Notes: generated by a model from the sequence alone, not told the origin. 64,000 bases of DNA from Lolium rigidum (GCF_022539505.1 NC_061510.1:399510249-399574248), one strand, 5' to 3'. Counted from the stretch's first letter, positions 33,564-45,147 are shown. Made by a program: numbers and translations.

Positions 33564-36315
33564 TCAGGCTGGATGAAACCAACCCAACCTCTGACTTGAT
33601 GCGCCTGCTGTCGTCCACCTTGAGTGCTCCGTAGAGTCGTGGAGGGCTAAGCTCTGTCGGCAAGACGAGTTTGTGCCAGCCGATGTCTCATCATCGGCTT
33701 TCCTGTGTTTAGGGCGCCACTCCATTTTCCGTGGACGACCCTCTTCATCCAGGGTTCGCTGAACCTTTGCAGCCAGATCGGGCCGTGCCTTTCTTAGCGT
33801 ATACAGGTACAACCTTTCGGCTTCCTCCAGGCCGCGCAATCGCTGAACCCTGCGCTTCTGGGAACGGCTGAGTCCGTCAGGGCACCACCTTGGCCGGTGA
33901 TACCTGTCTTCTTCCACTTCTCCCTCGTCTTCTGAATCCTCAAGATCTGCCCAACGAGGTGACTCAGCGCATTTGCTTTGTGGTGGGAGAGGCCCTAAGC
34001 GCTCGAACACAGACACGTTGGCTGCCTCCTTCTTTTTCTGATTGCATTCTGGGCAATTGCCGATTGTGGGCAATCGGCTCATTCCTGAATCCCAGCAGTG
34101 TCTGAAGAAGGGGCAGTCCCAATGCCTGGCGTTGTCGTCTTGCTCCCTTGATGCTTCCGTGGCGTAGCGCTCGTGCTCCTCCTCATCGCGATCCTGCCGA
34201 CGATATCTTCTGGCTTCTCTAGCCAAACGATCTTCTCTATCACTGTAATAGGGTCGCCGGCGTTGACCATACTGATTGACATATTTGTTGAGGAGGTGAT
34301 CAGAGAGGGGTCGCTGATATCTTATATTCTTCACCTCTCCCTCTGTGACATAGCGCTTGCCATCATGACGGAGCCGATCGCGTGGAGCGGCCTCTTCTGT
34401 ATCCTTGCTGTGAGAGCAGCTGCCCTCATCTCCATCTTTGCCAGAGTGGTTTCCAGGCCCTACCATGTTGATGCTGAACGAGGGGCCTGGCTGGCAACCT
34501 TCAGGGTAGGTGATTCCTACCATGTTAACGGCGGGGAAGGGTTGGGTGTCGACCTTCATGGCGTACTGATTGAAAATTAGCCGCCCCTTCTCTATCGCCG
34601 CTTGGATGTGCTGACGCCACACCCGGCAGTCGTTGGTGGCATGGGAAAGCGAGTTGTGGAATTTGCAGTACGGCTTTCCGTTTAGCTCTTTCGCCGTGGG
34701 GAACTTGAGACCTTCGGGAACCGTCAACTGTTTCTCCTTGAGCAGGAGGTCGAAGATTTGTTCAGTCTTGGTCACGTCAAAATCAAATCCCCCGGGCGGC
34801 CCCGGTGGCTTTACCCATTTGCAGGCCACAGGGGTTCCTCCCCGAGTCCACTCAGCCACTCGCTATCTCTTGGCCTCCCGCAGGCACTTCATCCTCCTCC
34901 GTATCGACCATGACTACCGCACGCTTGAACTTGTCTTGGTACAGGTCGGGGTGGCGCTGTTCATATGCCGATAGTTTCTGAACCATGTGCGCCGGTGAGG
35001 GATAATCTGCTTGGGAGGCCATGTCCTTTAGCTGTGTTGCAAGGCCTCGCTACTGCCAACTCGACTGCTTCCTTTTCAGTTATACGAACCGAATAACATC
35101 GGTTCCTAAGATTCCTGAAGCGCTGGATGTATTCTGTCACCGTTTCCCCGCGCTTCTGACGTAATTGTGCTAGATCGGCAATGCCAGACTCGGAAGCTTC
35201 TGAATGGTATTGCATATGGAACTGTTCTTCCAATTGCTTCCAAGACCGGATGGAGTTCGCTGGTAGAGAGGTGTACCATCCAAAAGCCGATCCCGTGAGG
35301 GACCGTGAAAAGAGCCTCACGCGTAGCTGATCCGACACCGAAGCCGGTCCTAATTGAGCCAAATATCGGCCGACGTGCTCGATGGAGCTGGAGCCATCCG
35401 ATCCACTCGAATTTGGAGAAGTCGTGGAGCCGATATTTTGGTGGCAGCGGGATCATCTCGTAATCGTCGGGGTACGGCTTGGAATAGCCGACCGCCCTTC
35501 TTTTCGGCATCATGCCGAACTGGTCTCTCGCATGGTACTCGATCCGATCCGCCGTGCTGGCCGTAGGAGTTGCACTCGAAGATTCGCCGGGGTGGCGTAC
35601 TTGGCCTGCCACATTTGCTTTTCCAGCTCCGAGCCGCCTGCAGGAGCCGGGCTCGGGAGTTTCGTCGGTGTGGCGTATTTAGTTAGCCACGTCTCGCTCC
35701 GTCGCCGACGTTCCTCCTCGTCTTCGCCGGAGTCCCCGATGTTGTGGCCTGGTTTGTGAGTGCCCGATCACCACAATCCGGCACATACATGCACGCGTAT
35801 CCATGAGGGATCTCCTTAGGCGCCTCCATTAAGAACCGGTAGTCACCGGGGTCGCCACCACCTCCGTAGACGAGGAATGCCGATGTAGTCGGCACTTCAG
35901 CTGGTGCCGCCAACGTAAACGGCAGCGGTGGACGGGACCGGAAAGGCAACTCTCCTTGATGAGTCCCGAGAGCTGGTCCCGACGGCGAGTACCGGTGGCT
36001 CATGATCTCTCGGATCACGCGCAGAGCGACACGCTCCAAGCACGTTGACCAAGTTCTCGCAGTGGCGGTGTAGCGAGTGAGCCACCGTGTAGTTGATCTC
36101 CCGCCGCGCACCCCGGTGCGTTCCTCCGACGGGGAAGAGAGGTCTATCCCATCGAGTGCACCTTCCGGTGAGAACCCCTTCCATCCGATGCCACCGTAAC
36201 GGGTTCTCCGAAAAGAGCCGATGAGGTCGGCTTCGAGGGTAGCCTTGATCTCGTTGTATTGCTTCTTGAGGTCGTCGAGCGGATCCTCGTAGGTGACCGG
36301 CGTGCCGTCCGCCAT
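33564..36315 (-). pseudogene. gag: E1 gag (several single-base breaks)
   Basis: The start is ATG 36315-36313 (MADGTPVTYEDPLDDLKKQY), about 60 bases below the PBS. Blocks in order: N-terminal acidic part; a region near 35560-35430 (YHARDQFGMMPKRRAVGYSK); Retrotrans_gag core at 35362-35060 (LFSRSLTGSAFGWYTSLPA, FHMQYHSE, RQKRGETVTEYIQRFRNLR); a Pro/Gly linker; a zinc-finger-like CKFHNSLSHATNDCRVW near 34670; an Arg/Asp/Glu-rich zone; and CPFFRHCW..CPEC near 34110. Breaks at 35046-35049 and 34859-34862 are both CTG to CTCG on +. One at 36037-36040 is CAG to CAAG. Others near 36110, 35575 and 35425 are less clear. The C-terminus (SAGTN then unrelated text) marks the deletion that removed protease. 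I regard several of the breaks as possible consensus errors. Confidence 0.85.
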
Positions 36316-36354
36316 CTCGGATGTAGATGGCGATGTGGTTGATGTAGACGATTG

Positions 36355-36373
36355 TCCCACCGGGCGTGCCAGA
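36355..36373 (-). other. E1 primer binding site
   Basis: On the - strand the LTR end GGTCAACA is followed by CATTCTGGCACGCCCGGTGGGAC. The TGGC-start motif four bases inside the LTR is the expected primer site; the tRNA species is not certain. Confidence 0.65.
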
Positions 36374-36376
36374 ATG

Positions 36377-37554
36377 TGTTGACCGCCAAAACCCACCGGC
36401 GGGCAGCGGCCTTGTCAACACCGTAGAGCCGGGGGAGCCTAGAGCTGCGGCTGGCCGAGACCCCTCCGAGCGACGGCCCGCAATGCTCTTCCGGTCACAC
36501 GCGGCGTTGCGAAGTGCAAGGGCGTGCCACCTGACCTATACCTGGTCGGGAAGGTGATGATATTGCCTCGCTTAGTTTCCGCAGGGCATACATGTAAACG
36601 TTAAATACGAGCCTCGATCGGCTCTCGAGTTATCTCGTGAATCGGCTCAAAGAGCCGATCCACCCATGATCCGTACGGGGTGTACGAATACTTGGTGGTC
36701 CTCGCTTGATCAAGATGAAGCTAATGAGATCTACGACGATTTAGGGTTTTCACCACATAATCGGATCATCCTACTCCAGAGTTGGGCCGGATGGCCACGC
36801 ACGGTGCTCGTAAGCCGATCCTAAACAAGGCCAAAAAACCAACATGAAGTTGATCCTAGGAACATCCCGTTTAGGACTTGCGAACGCCACCCTACGTGCC
36901 ACGAGATCCTCCCCCTTTGTAAGGCCAAACTATTGCAGTATATTAAACTAATCCTTGTAGAACAAGGAGCAATCGTAACGGATCAGATCTACTAAATAAT
37001 GATCAAGCGGGTGCCGCCCCCACACCCGAGATAGGCGTGAGGACGGCTAGATATGCAAGGGTTGCACTACGTAAGCATGCTTAAACGAAGGACAATGCTA
37101 ACCCTAACACATCTAATGATAACTACGTTGCTCGCCATCAAAAGCGCTTCAAGTACGAGCAACGCATGAACAACGTGGGCTTGTGCTGCCTAGATCGCAA
37201 GATGCGATCTAGGCAGCATGTCGCTTACCTGATAGAAACCCTCGAGACGAAGGAGTTGGCGATGCGCCGAGATTGGTTTGTTTTTGGGGTTGAACGTGAG
37301 TTGTTGTTTATTCCATAAACCCTAGGTACATATTTATAGTCCCCTGGACTTTCTAATGTGGGCGTGCACCAAACCGTGCACGAATAAGATTCTATCCCTA
37401 AACTAAGATACGATCTAATATGTTACAGATACACGGGCAATTAAGCCCAACTTGGTAAAAAGGCCGATCCACATACTTCTCCTATATATATATTTCTTCA
37501 CACCCATCTTCGATCGCGGCCCACCTCTGACTTGGTCAAATTCTGGTGATAACA
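36377..37554 (-). mobile_element. E1 5' LTR
   Basis: The pair of 30525-31704. About 18 differences were counted, of which some 12 fall on CAG or CTG trinucleotides of the left copy; see findings. The hairpins at 36641-36659 and 37184-37218 and the TATA box at 37331-37340 are intact. Confidence 0.93.
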
Positions 37555-38107
37555 GACCCCTACCTCTAATGAAGATTAACAGGTTTGACGTCCTCAAATG
37601 TTGAATCCTGCCTCGCCGTGCTGCTGCAGATAGATCAATGGTTCAGTTTTTGATAAAATTATTATTCACAAGTGGATTTTCGTAAGTATTGAACGCCGTT
37701 TTTCCTCATTAGCCTTCAAAGTTCAATTCTTTGTAATTGGTTTTCAAAGGATATTACATCACATTTTCTAATTTATCTCATCAAAGTATTCTCAAAAAAG
37801 ATTGATATCATCACAATTTGTTGTACAATTCAAACAGTGTATTATTGTCTTCAAAGTAAATCCCATTAGGTCCAAAAGTAGATGGAAATAGGTCCCAACA
37901 CCCAATCCGCAAGCATGAAATACAAATGCATGCAACATACCGATATATTTTCAATATAAATTCAACCCATCGCAAGAAACATCTAGAATAAGTAATTGTA
38001 GGAGACTAATGTGCCCCATTATTGGTAGAATTTCAGTAAGTCTCCGATTATTGCTATTCGAAAGAGTTGTTCATTCAATATTTTAGTGTTAAATATAATA
38101 GAATAAA
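37555..38107. other. AT-rich unassigned DNA, original target flank of E1
   Basis: With E1 and one GACCC removed, this joins 30524 directly. No gene, repeat or element is recognised. The short frame at 38019-38216 (-) runs across the CACTA terminus and is chance. Confidence 0.5.
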
Positions 38108-38404
38108 CACTAGTGGAGAAGAGGCCTTTGGTCCCAAGCAAATGTCCCAGTGCAGAACCAAACCGGGACCAATGGGGGGCATTGGTCCCGGTTCGTTTTG
38201 CCCAGGGCGACCCCACTAGCTCAGAGCTTGTCCGGTAGTGGCCTTTGGATCCAGTTTGTAATACAAACCGGGACTAAAGGGTCCACGACAGGGCGCGGCA
38301 GGCCGTGTCAGCCGTGGGAAACCTTTAGTCCCGGTTTGTAATACAAACCGGGTCCAAAGGCACCCAATCTGGCTATATTACCTTTTCCTGCCCAAGTGTG
38401 AGCC
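38108..38404 (+). mobile_element. Left terminus of a CACTA (Caspar-like) DNA transposon
   Basis: It begins CACTAGTGGAGAAGAGGCC, preceded by AAA (possible 3-base target duplication). The first 280 bases hold subterminal repeats of the TTGGTCCCGGTT / AACCGGGACTAAAGG type, several paired as hairpins, e.g. CCTTTAGTCCCGGTTTGTA with its complement at 38320-38360. E2 interrupts it at 38404. No transposase is in the window. Confidence 0.8.
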
Positions 38405-39571
38405 TGTTGCGGTCAAAAACCCACCGGCGAGTAAATGACGGGCAACAACATAGAGCCGGGAGGCTCCCAGGACTGCGGTGGACCCTGGTCCCTCGGGCGA
38501 CGGCCCGCAATGCCTCTGGCACACGTCCTGGTGTTTGCGAGGGCATGCCACCTGACCTATACCTGGTCAGGAAGGTGATGGATTGCTTCGACTAGTTTCC
38601 TGCATGGCAAACACGTAAACATTAAATACGAGCCCCGATCGGCTCTTAGGTTGCCTCGTGGATCGGCTCAAAGAGCCGATTGCCCCATGGTTCATGTTAG
38701 ATTTATAATGACATGGGGATCATGCTATATCGATATCAAGCTAAACTAATCTACGATAGTTTGGGGTTTTCACCGCATAATCGGAACATCCTACGCGTAG
38801 TTGAGCCTAGCAGATACGTAAGATGATGGAAAACCAGCCCTAAAGAGGCCTAAAAACCAACATGAAGTTGATCCCCGGAACAATCCCTCTAGGGCTTAAT
38901 AAATCACACCTTACGCACTACCGGATCGTTCAACCCGTTTATAAGGCCTAACCATGCGGATATCAAACCAATCCTTGAAGAATCAAGGAGCAACTATAAC
39001 GGATTAGATCTACTAAATAAAGAACAAGCAAGATGCTGCCCTTACACCTAAGATAGGTGTAAGGGCAGCTAGATATCGAGGGGTAGCGTAGCTAAGCAAG
39101 TATATCATGAAAGCATCGACGTCAGCCCCAAAACATCTACGATAAGGGCGTTGCTCGCCATCAAAAAGGCTTCAACACGAGCAACACCAATAACGAATAA
39201 ACTGATACTGCCTAGATCGCAAGATGCAATCTAGGCAGCATGATGCTTACCCGGGAGAAACCCTCGAAACAAGGGGTGGCGATGCGCCTAGATTGATTTG
39301 TTGTGAACGTGATCGTCCTCCTTCTCAATAACCCTAGATACAAATTTATAGTCCGTAGACTTTCTAACTTGGGAATAAACCCAACTGTGTACGAGCTAAA
39401 CTCTATCTCTTAATTCTAACCGACACGTAACCTACTATAATTTACAGATACACGGGCAATCTGGCCCAAACTTCTTATACAAGGCCGGTTCAGGAATATT
39501 TTCCGTGTATATCCTTTAAGCCCATCTAATCACGGCCCATCTTCAGACTTGGTTAAAATCTGGTGATAACA
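38405..39571 (-). mobile_element. E2 3' LTR
   Basis: TGTTGCGGTC to GGTGATAACA on +. It keeps the 19-base hairpin ATCGGCTCAAAGAGCCGAT (38662-38680), the CTGCCTAGATCGCA hairpin near 39207 and the - strand TATA motif (39341-39350). The 5 bases before it, GAGCC, are the presumed target duplication. Confidence 0.88.
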
Positions 39572-39852
39572 CATGCCCCCCTTGTTTTGGCAATGATAAT
39601 TTCAAAACCATCCGTTTTTCTTCGTAGGGTCACGTCGTGGCAGAGCAGAACCGTCGCAGTATCCTTCATCATGATGCCTTGCCTTCTCAACTTCTCTGCA
39701 CGATTTGACAGTTCTTTGGCACCACTTTCTCGGAAACCGCTGTAACATTAACTCTCCACTATATCCCTTTATTTAACCGCGCCGAGCAGTTCGCCTCTTC
39801 ATCCTCTTGCTCCGTACTAGCCGTCGGCAAAAAACCCCCTTCCACTGTAGCC

Positions 39853-40329
39853 ATGTCTTCCTCCTTCTCCTCCTCTGCCTCATCAGGTCTCTCCTCCTTA
39901 TCTTCTTCCTCCCGTGAGCCCACGCCAGAGTGGGACTCGCTGGCGGCGTACGACCTCCTCGCCCCGGAGAAGTGGGACCTCGAGGACCATGATTCCTCCG
40001 TCTGGTCCGAGGACGACAAGTCCTTGACCGACGGAGAAGATGACTTCCAGTTCCTCGTCGACGGGGAGCTGGAGGCGGAGAGCGAGGACGACAGCTTCTC
40101 GTGGGATGACTTCACCTCCTCCGACGAGGAGGAGGACGAGGAGGACGACGAATCCTCCGACGAATACCCGCCGGCAAAGCGCTTCCGCGCCGTGTCGGAT
40201 GACGACGACGACAACGACGAGGAGGAGGAAGAGGCCCCCGTAGAGGGCTACGGGAGCAGCGACGAGGAGCCCGCCAGCAGCAGTGCCGGCGGCAGCGACG
40301 ACGACGACGAGGGCAGCGACGGCCCTTAG
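39853..40329 (+). CDS. E2 antisense acidic protein, 158 aa, intact
   Basis: ATG 39853 (GTAGCC before it) to TAG 40327-40329, uninterrupted. Composition is dominated by Asp, Glu and Ser. Ordered motifs shared with the E1 copy are: Ser-rich N-terminus; SVWSEDDKSLTDGEDDFQFL; SFSWDDFTSSDEEE; EYPPAKRFR, an NLS-like KRFR patch inside the acidic chain; EAPVEGYGSSDEEP; and the C-terminal DDDEGSDGP. No enzyme motif. It sits 282 bases after the LTR end, in front of the PMD gene and in the same direction. Either the LTR's outward (+) promoter drives both or the PMD gene has its own. The acidic, Trp-Ser-Glu-Asp-containing make-up is like many activation or histone-binding tails, but that is only analogy. 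A frame on the opposite strand (39759-40214) is its low-complexity mirror. Confidence 0.75.
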   Translation: MSSSFSSSASSGLSSLSSSSREPTPEWDSLAAYDLLAPEKWDLEDHDSSVWSEDDKSLTDGEDDFQFLVDGELEAESEDDSFSWDDFTSSDEEEDEEDDESSDEYPPAKRFRAVSDDDDDNDEEEEEAPVEGYGSSDEEPASSSAGGSDDDDEGSDGP

Positions 40330-40696
40330 ATTAGGGACTACTAGTATAGGACTAGTAGTAGTAGTAATCGGCTTTTGTTCTTTCTTCCTTGAGCAATCGG
40401 CTCTTCCCTGTAAAAGCCTCTTTTATTAATGAAGAAAATATTTCTAAGCCGATTTTGCTTCCTTATCATTTTTGCCGACTGTCAACGCAAGTCAACGCGC
40501 CAAGAGCCGATGGCAGCGCATCGGCCTTTGCCATAAAACGCGAGCAAGGCCAACTCAGTTGCCTATTCAAACGGTAACCTGTACTTATCTGAAAGAGCAA
40601 CACCCAGATCCCCAAATCGCCGCTCGAACAGATCCAACTCACGGCCACGCGAACCTCAGATCTCAATCGCGCAGGCTCAATTCCACAGCGAATCCA
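40330..40696. other. Spacer between the E2 acidic and PMD genes
   Basis: Contains AATGAAGAAAAT and several GCCGAT/ATCGGC copies (40369, 40397, 40448, 40505, 40521). It must hold the 3' end of the acidic transcript and the PMD promoter or leader. No clear TATA box. Confidence 0.4.
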
Positions 40697-41374
40697 ATGG
40701 CGGAATCATCCAATGCCAACGCTACGGTCTCCGGCCTGAAGGTAATTCTCAACCGCTCCTCGCTGTCCGAACATACTGCTAGAATTAACAACAAACATCT
40801 GAATTAATGTTTCATCCCGTCATTAATTTCTAGGTATCAGACATTCTACTGCCGCATCCTTCTCTTCCAAATTCTCTCTGTCTTGGCCCTCGTTCTACCG
40901 AGAGTCCTGCCCATTTGATTTCATGCGAGGCCAATAGAATTCCCTTCGTGAACCAGAATTTAGATCTGACTTCTTGGGCCGATCGCTTACAAGCCTGGCC
41001 TAATCCTCCTGAAGATTGGGTTTCATGGTACAATAGAATCTCCAAAACTCACCAAGCCACCTGGGAAACCGCAGGAATAGCCGATGCTTTAGCTTTATCA
41101 CTGTCTCCCCTTGAGAAACATGAAAACCTACTGAAAACCATCGGCTACTTTTGGTCTGATGCTTTGAATTGCTTCATGTTTGGCCACGGCCCCATGACAC
41201 CAACCTTACTAGACGTGGCCATGATCACTGGATTAGACATTGCATCCCCAAGCCCCTCTGCTTTTAGGCTGCCAAAGGTCCCTTTCACACTTTCTTCCAA
41301 AACAGAGTGCACAAACTGGGGTGCTTATCTTCGACGCCACATGAAAAACAAAGGCCCTGTAACAGAGAAAGAAC
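40697..41374 (+). pseudogene. PMD gene of E2, exons 1 and 2a (before the Copia insertion)
   Basis: Exon 1 is 40697-40741 (MAESSNANATVSGLK). Intron 1 is 40742-40833 (GTAATT..TTTCTAG). Exon 2 opens at 40834 in phase 0. The protein shows the plant mobile domain (PMD, aminotransferase-like) signature: WETAGIADALALS, a hydrophobic helix, then FGHGPMTPTLLDVAMITGL. PMD proteins include the Arabidopsis nuclear factors MAIN and MAIL1, which act with the phosphatase PP7L in transposon silencing and genome stability, and many transposon-encoded forms. The exon stops at 41374 where the Copia LTR starts, with target duplication AGAAC. See 50168-52731 for the rest. As it stands transcription would run into the Copia LTR. 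Confidence 0.82.
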
Positions 41375-43163
41375 TGAAGGAGATATGCCCTAGAGGCAAT
41401 AATAAAGTGGTTATTATTTATATCTTTATGTTTATGATAAATGTTTATATATCATGCTATAATTGTATTAACCGAAACATTAGTACATGTGTGATATGTA
41501 GACAACAAAGAAGTCCCTAGTATGCCTCTTAAACTAGCTTGTTGATTAATGGATGATTAGTTTCATAATCATGAACATTGGATGTTATTAATAACAAGGT
41601 TATATCATTGTATGAATGATGTAATGGATACACCCAAGATTAAGCGTAGCATAAGATCTCGTCATTAAGTTATTTGCTATAAGCTTTCGATACATAGTTA
41701 CCTAGTCCTTATGACCATGAGATCATGTAAATCACTTATACCGGAAAGGTACTTTGATTACATCAAACGCCACTCGCGTAAATGGGTGGTTATAAAGGTG
41801 GGATTAAGTATCCGGAAAGTATGAGTTGAGGCATACGGATCAACAAGTGGGATTTGTCCATCCCAATGACGGATAGATATACTCGGGCCCTCTCGGTGGA
41901 ATGTCGTCTAATGTCTTGCAAGCATATGAATAAGTTCATAAGAGACCACATACCACGGTACGAGTAAAGAGTACTTGTCGGAGACGAGGTTGAACAAGGT
42001 ATGGAGTGATACCGAAGATCAAACCTCGGACAAGTAAAATATCGCGTGACAAAGGGAATTGGTATTGTATGTGAATGGTTCATTCGATCACTAAAGTCAT
42101 CGTTGAATATGTGGGAGTCATTATGGATCTCCGGATCCCGCTATTGGTTATTGGTCGGAGTGAGTACTCAACCATGTCCGCATAGTTCACGAACCGTAGG
42201 GTGACACACTTAAAGTTGGATGTTGAAATGGTAGTACTTGAATATGGAATGGAGTTCGAATATTTGTTCGGAGTCCCGGATGAGATCCCGGACATCACGA
42301 GGAGTTCCGGAATGGTCCGGAGAATAAGATTCATATATAGGATGTCATTTTATGTGAATTAAAATGTCGCGGAAGGTTCTATGGAAGGTTCTAGAAGGTT
42401 CTAGAAAAGTCCGGAAGAAACCACCAAGGAAGGTGGAGTCCACATGGGACTCCACCTCCATGGTCGGCCAACCCTAGTGGGGGAGGAGTCCCAAGTGGAG
42501 TCCCCCTTAGGGGCCGGCCACTCCCCCATATGGGAGGTGGAACTCCCACTTTTGGTGGGAGTCCTAGCTTGGCTAGGTTTCCACTCCTTATGGAAGGTTT
42601 TTGGTTCGGGTCTTATTCGAAGACTTGGAGACCAACTCTTGGGGATCCACCTATATAATGAGGGGCCAAGGAAGGGGGCCGGCCACCCGAAGACCACAAG
42701 CTGGCCGCCCCCCTTGAAGTGGCCGGCCACCCCCTCCCAAACCCTAGCCGCCCCCTCTCCTCCATATCTCCCGCGTAGCTTTAGCGAAGCTCCGCCGGAG
42801 TTCTCCACCGCCACCGACACCACGCCGTCGTGCGGTCGGATTCAAGAGGAGCTACTACTTCCGCTGCCCGCCGGAACGGGAGGTGGACGTCGTCTTCATC
42901 AACAACCGAACGTGTGACCGAGTACGGAGGTGCTGCCCGTTCGTGGCGCCGGAACCGATCGTGATCAAGATCTTCTACGCGCTTTGCAAGCGGCAAGTGA
43001 ACGTCTACCGCAGCAACAAGAGCCTCATCTTGTAGGCTTTGGAATCTCTTCAAGGGTGAGACTCGATACCCCCTCGTTGCTACCGTCTTCTAGATTGCAT
43101 CTTGGCTTGGATTGCGTGTTCGCGGTAGGAAAATTTTTGTTTTCTATGCAACGTTATCCTACA
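41375..43163 (+). mobile_element. Copia 5' LTR
   Basis: TGAAGGAGATATGCC to CCTACA. TATA box CTATATAATG at 42651-42660. The tail of the LTR is GC-rich (GGCCGGCCACC repeats near 42520, 42680 and 42720). It differs from the 3' LTR at roughly 10-15 places, several of them at CAG/CTG. Confidence 0.93.
42651..42660 (+). promoter_or_regulatory. TATA box of the Copia 5' LTR
   Basis: CTATATAATG, in the position of the main BARE-1 promoter; the same site recurs at 49654-49662 in the 3' LTR. Confidence 0.7.
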
Positions 43164-43165
43164 AA

Positions 43166-43178
43166 GTGGTATCGCAGC
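43166..43178 (+). other. Copia primer binding site (tRNA-iMet type)
   Basis: TGGTATCGCAGCC, two bases after the LTR end. Plant elements of this type use TGGTATCAGAGCC; the CGCAG for CAGAG difference fits the CAG-site anomaly found elsewhere in this element. Confidence 0.8.
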
Positions 43179-44363
43179 CGTGTCTATGCATAGATGGTTG
43201 CACGAGTAGAACACAATGGTTTTGTGGGCGTTGATGCTCTTGTTATCTTTAGTTGAGTACTTTGCATCTTTATGGAATAGTGGGATGAAGCGGCTCGGAC
43301 TAACTTTACATGACCGCGTTCATGAGACTTGTTCCTCGTTCGACATGCAACTTGTATTGCATAAGAGGCTTTGCGGGTGTCTGTCTCTCCTACTATAGTA
43401 AAGATTCAATTTACTCTTCTATTGACAACATTAGTATCAACGTTGTGGTTCATGTTCGTAGGTAGATTAGATCTCTCTCGAAAACCCTAAACCACGTAAA
43501 ATATGCAAACCAAATTAGAGACGTCTAACTTGTTTTTGCAGGGTTTGGTGATGTGATATGGCCATAATGTGATGATGAATATGTATGAGATGATCATTAT
43601 TGTATTGTGGCAACCGGCAGGAGCCTTATGGTTGTCTTTAAATTTCATGTTGAGTAGTATTTCAAAGTAGTTGTAATAGTTGCTACATGGAGGACAATCA
43701 TGGAGACGGCGCCATTGACCTTGACGCCACGCCGACGATGATGGAGATCATGCCCAAAGATGATGGAGATCATGTCCGTGCTTTGGAGATGAAGATCAAA
43801 GGCGCAAAGACAAAAGGGCCATATCATATCACATATGAACTCGCATGTGATGTTAATCCTTTTATGCATCTTATTTTGCTTAGATCGCGACGGTAGCATT
43901 ATAAGATGATCCCTCACTAAAATCTCAAGATAATAAAGTGTTCATCCTTAGTAGCACCGTTATCAAGTCTTGTCGTTTCGAAGCATCTCGTGATGATCGG
44001 GTGTGATAGATTCAATAAGTACATACAACGGGTGCAAGACAGCTTTGCACATGCGGATACTAAGGTGGCCTTGACGAGCCTCGGCATGTACGTACATGGT
44101 CTCGGAACACATGATACCGAAAGGTAGAGCATGAATCATATGGTTGATATGATGAACACTTTGAGTGTTCGCCATTGAAATCACACCTTTTCTCGTGATG
44201 ATCGGGTTTAGGTGCGGTAGATTTGGTTCGTGTGATCACTAAGACAATGCGAGGGATATTGTTTTGAGTGGGAGTTCACCTAGTTTTTAATTATGTTGAA
44301 TTAAAATTTGAACTCAATTTGTCATAAACTTAGTCTAAACTTTTGCAAATATATGTTGTAGAG
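43179..44363 (+). other. Copia untranslated leader
   Basis: About 1.2 kb without a supported gene, the usual leader length for BARE-1-like elements, where packaging and dimerisation signals lie. A small frame at 43687-43896 is not recognisable. Confidence 0.6.
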
Positions 44364-45147
44364 ATGGCGTCCCCAATCAATTTTAATCAGTTCCTAGAGA
44401 AAGAGAAACTTAATAGCAATGGTAGCAACTTCACCGACTGGTTCCGTCATGTGAGGATCTTACTCTCTGGCGGAAATCTGCAATATGTGCTTGATGCACC
44501 GCTAGGTGACCCTCCTGCAGAAACTGAAACCGATGAAGTAAAAGCTGTTTACGAGACTCGTAAAATACGGTACTCTCAAGTTCAGTGTGCCATCCTATGC
44601 AGTCTGGAATCCGATCTTCAAAAACGTTTTGAGCACCACGATCCTCATGAGTTGATGAAAGAGCCGAAAGCTATTTTTGAGACTCATGCGGCCGTGGAAT
44701 GCTATGAAGCATCGAAACAATTCTTCGACTCGCATGATGGAAGAAGGCAGCTCCGTTAGTGAGCACATGCTCGCCATGACCGGGCATGCGAAGAAACTCA
44801 GTGACTTGGGAATAGTGATTCCTAACGGATCGGGGATTAATCGTGTCCTTCAATCACCGCCACCAAGTTACAAGAACTTTGTGATAAACTACAATATGCA
44901 GAACATGAACAAGGAGTTACTCGAACTCTTTGGCATGCTAAAAGCTGCTGAGATTGAGATCAAGAAAGAGCACCAAGTGTTGATGGTCAACAAGACCACC
45001 GCTTCAAGAAACAGGGCAAGTCTAAGGGAAAATTCAAGAAGGGTGGCAAGAAAGCTGCCACACCTCCCGTGAAACCTAAGAACGGCCCTAAGCCCGATGC
45101 TGAGTGCTATTACCGCAAGGAGAAGGGACACTCGGAAGCGTAATTGC
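44364..45147 (+). pseudogene. gag: Copia gag (nucleocapsid), frame breaks at CAG/CTG sites
   Basis: The start is ATG 44364 (MASPINFNQFLEKEKLNSNG), the conserved start of this family; the in-frame codons upstream are leader. The UBN2-type gag core runs to about 44950 (FTDWFRHVRILL, SLESDLQKRFEHHD, SVSEHMLAMTGHAKKLSDLG). Breaks: CTCG at 44729-44732 shifts the frame; CCG for CCAG at 44999-45001 removes one base; CTCG at 45131-45134 restores it. The zinc knuckle near 45103-45147 has CYYR in place of CYYC (CCG for CTG at 45113-45115). All four differences from the family pattern hit CAG or CTG. If these are consensus errors the real gag may be intact. Confidence 0.85.

Larger units (their letters stand above)
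30525..37554 (-). mobile_element. Complete non-autonomous Gypsy element E1 (7.03 kb)
   Basis: Two LTRs of 1180 and 1178 bases flank a 4.7-kb interior. GACCC at 30520-30524 and 37555-37559 is a perfect 5-base target-site duplication. On the - strand the order is 5' LTR (36377-37554), PBS, gag (36315 to 33564), untranslated zone, opposite-strand acidic gene (32007-32505), 3' LTR (30525-31704). Protease, RT and integrase are absent, so mobilisation must have been in trans. The interior hexamer GCCGAT/ATCGGC is very frequent. Compared with E2, the protease region and the PMD gene are missing. Confidence 0.93.

Noticed and set aside
39759..40214. Ser-rich frame on the - strand (also 31949-32269)
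   Set aside because: Mirror of the Asp/Glu-rich acidic gene; lacks its own conserved motifs.
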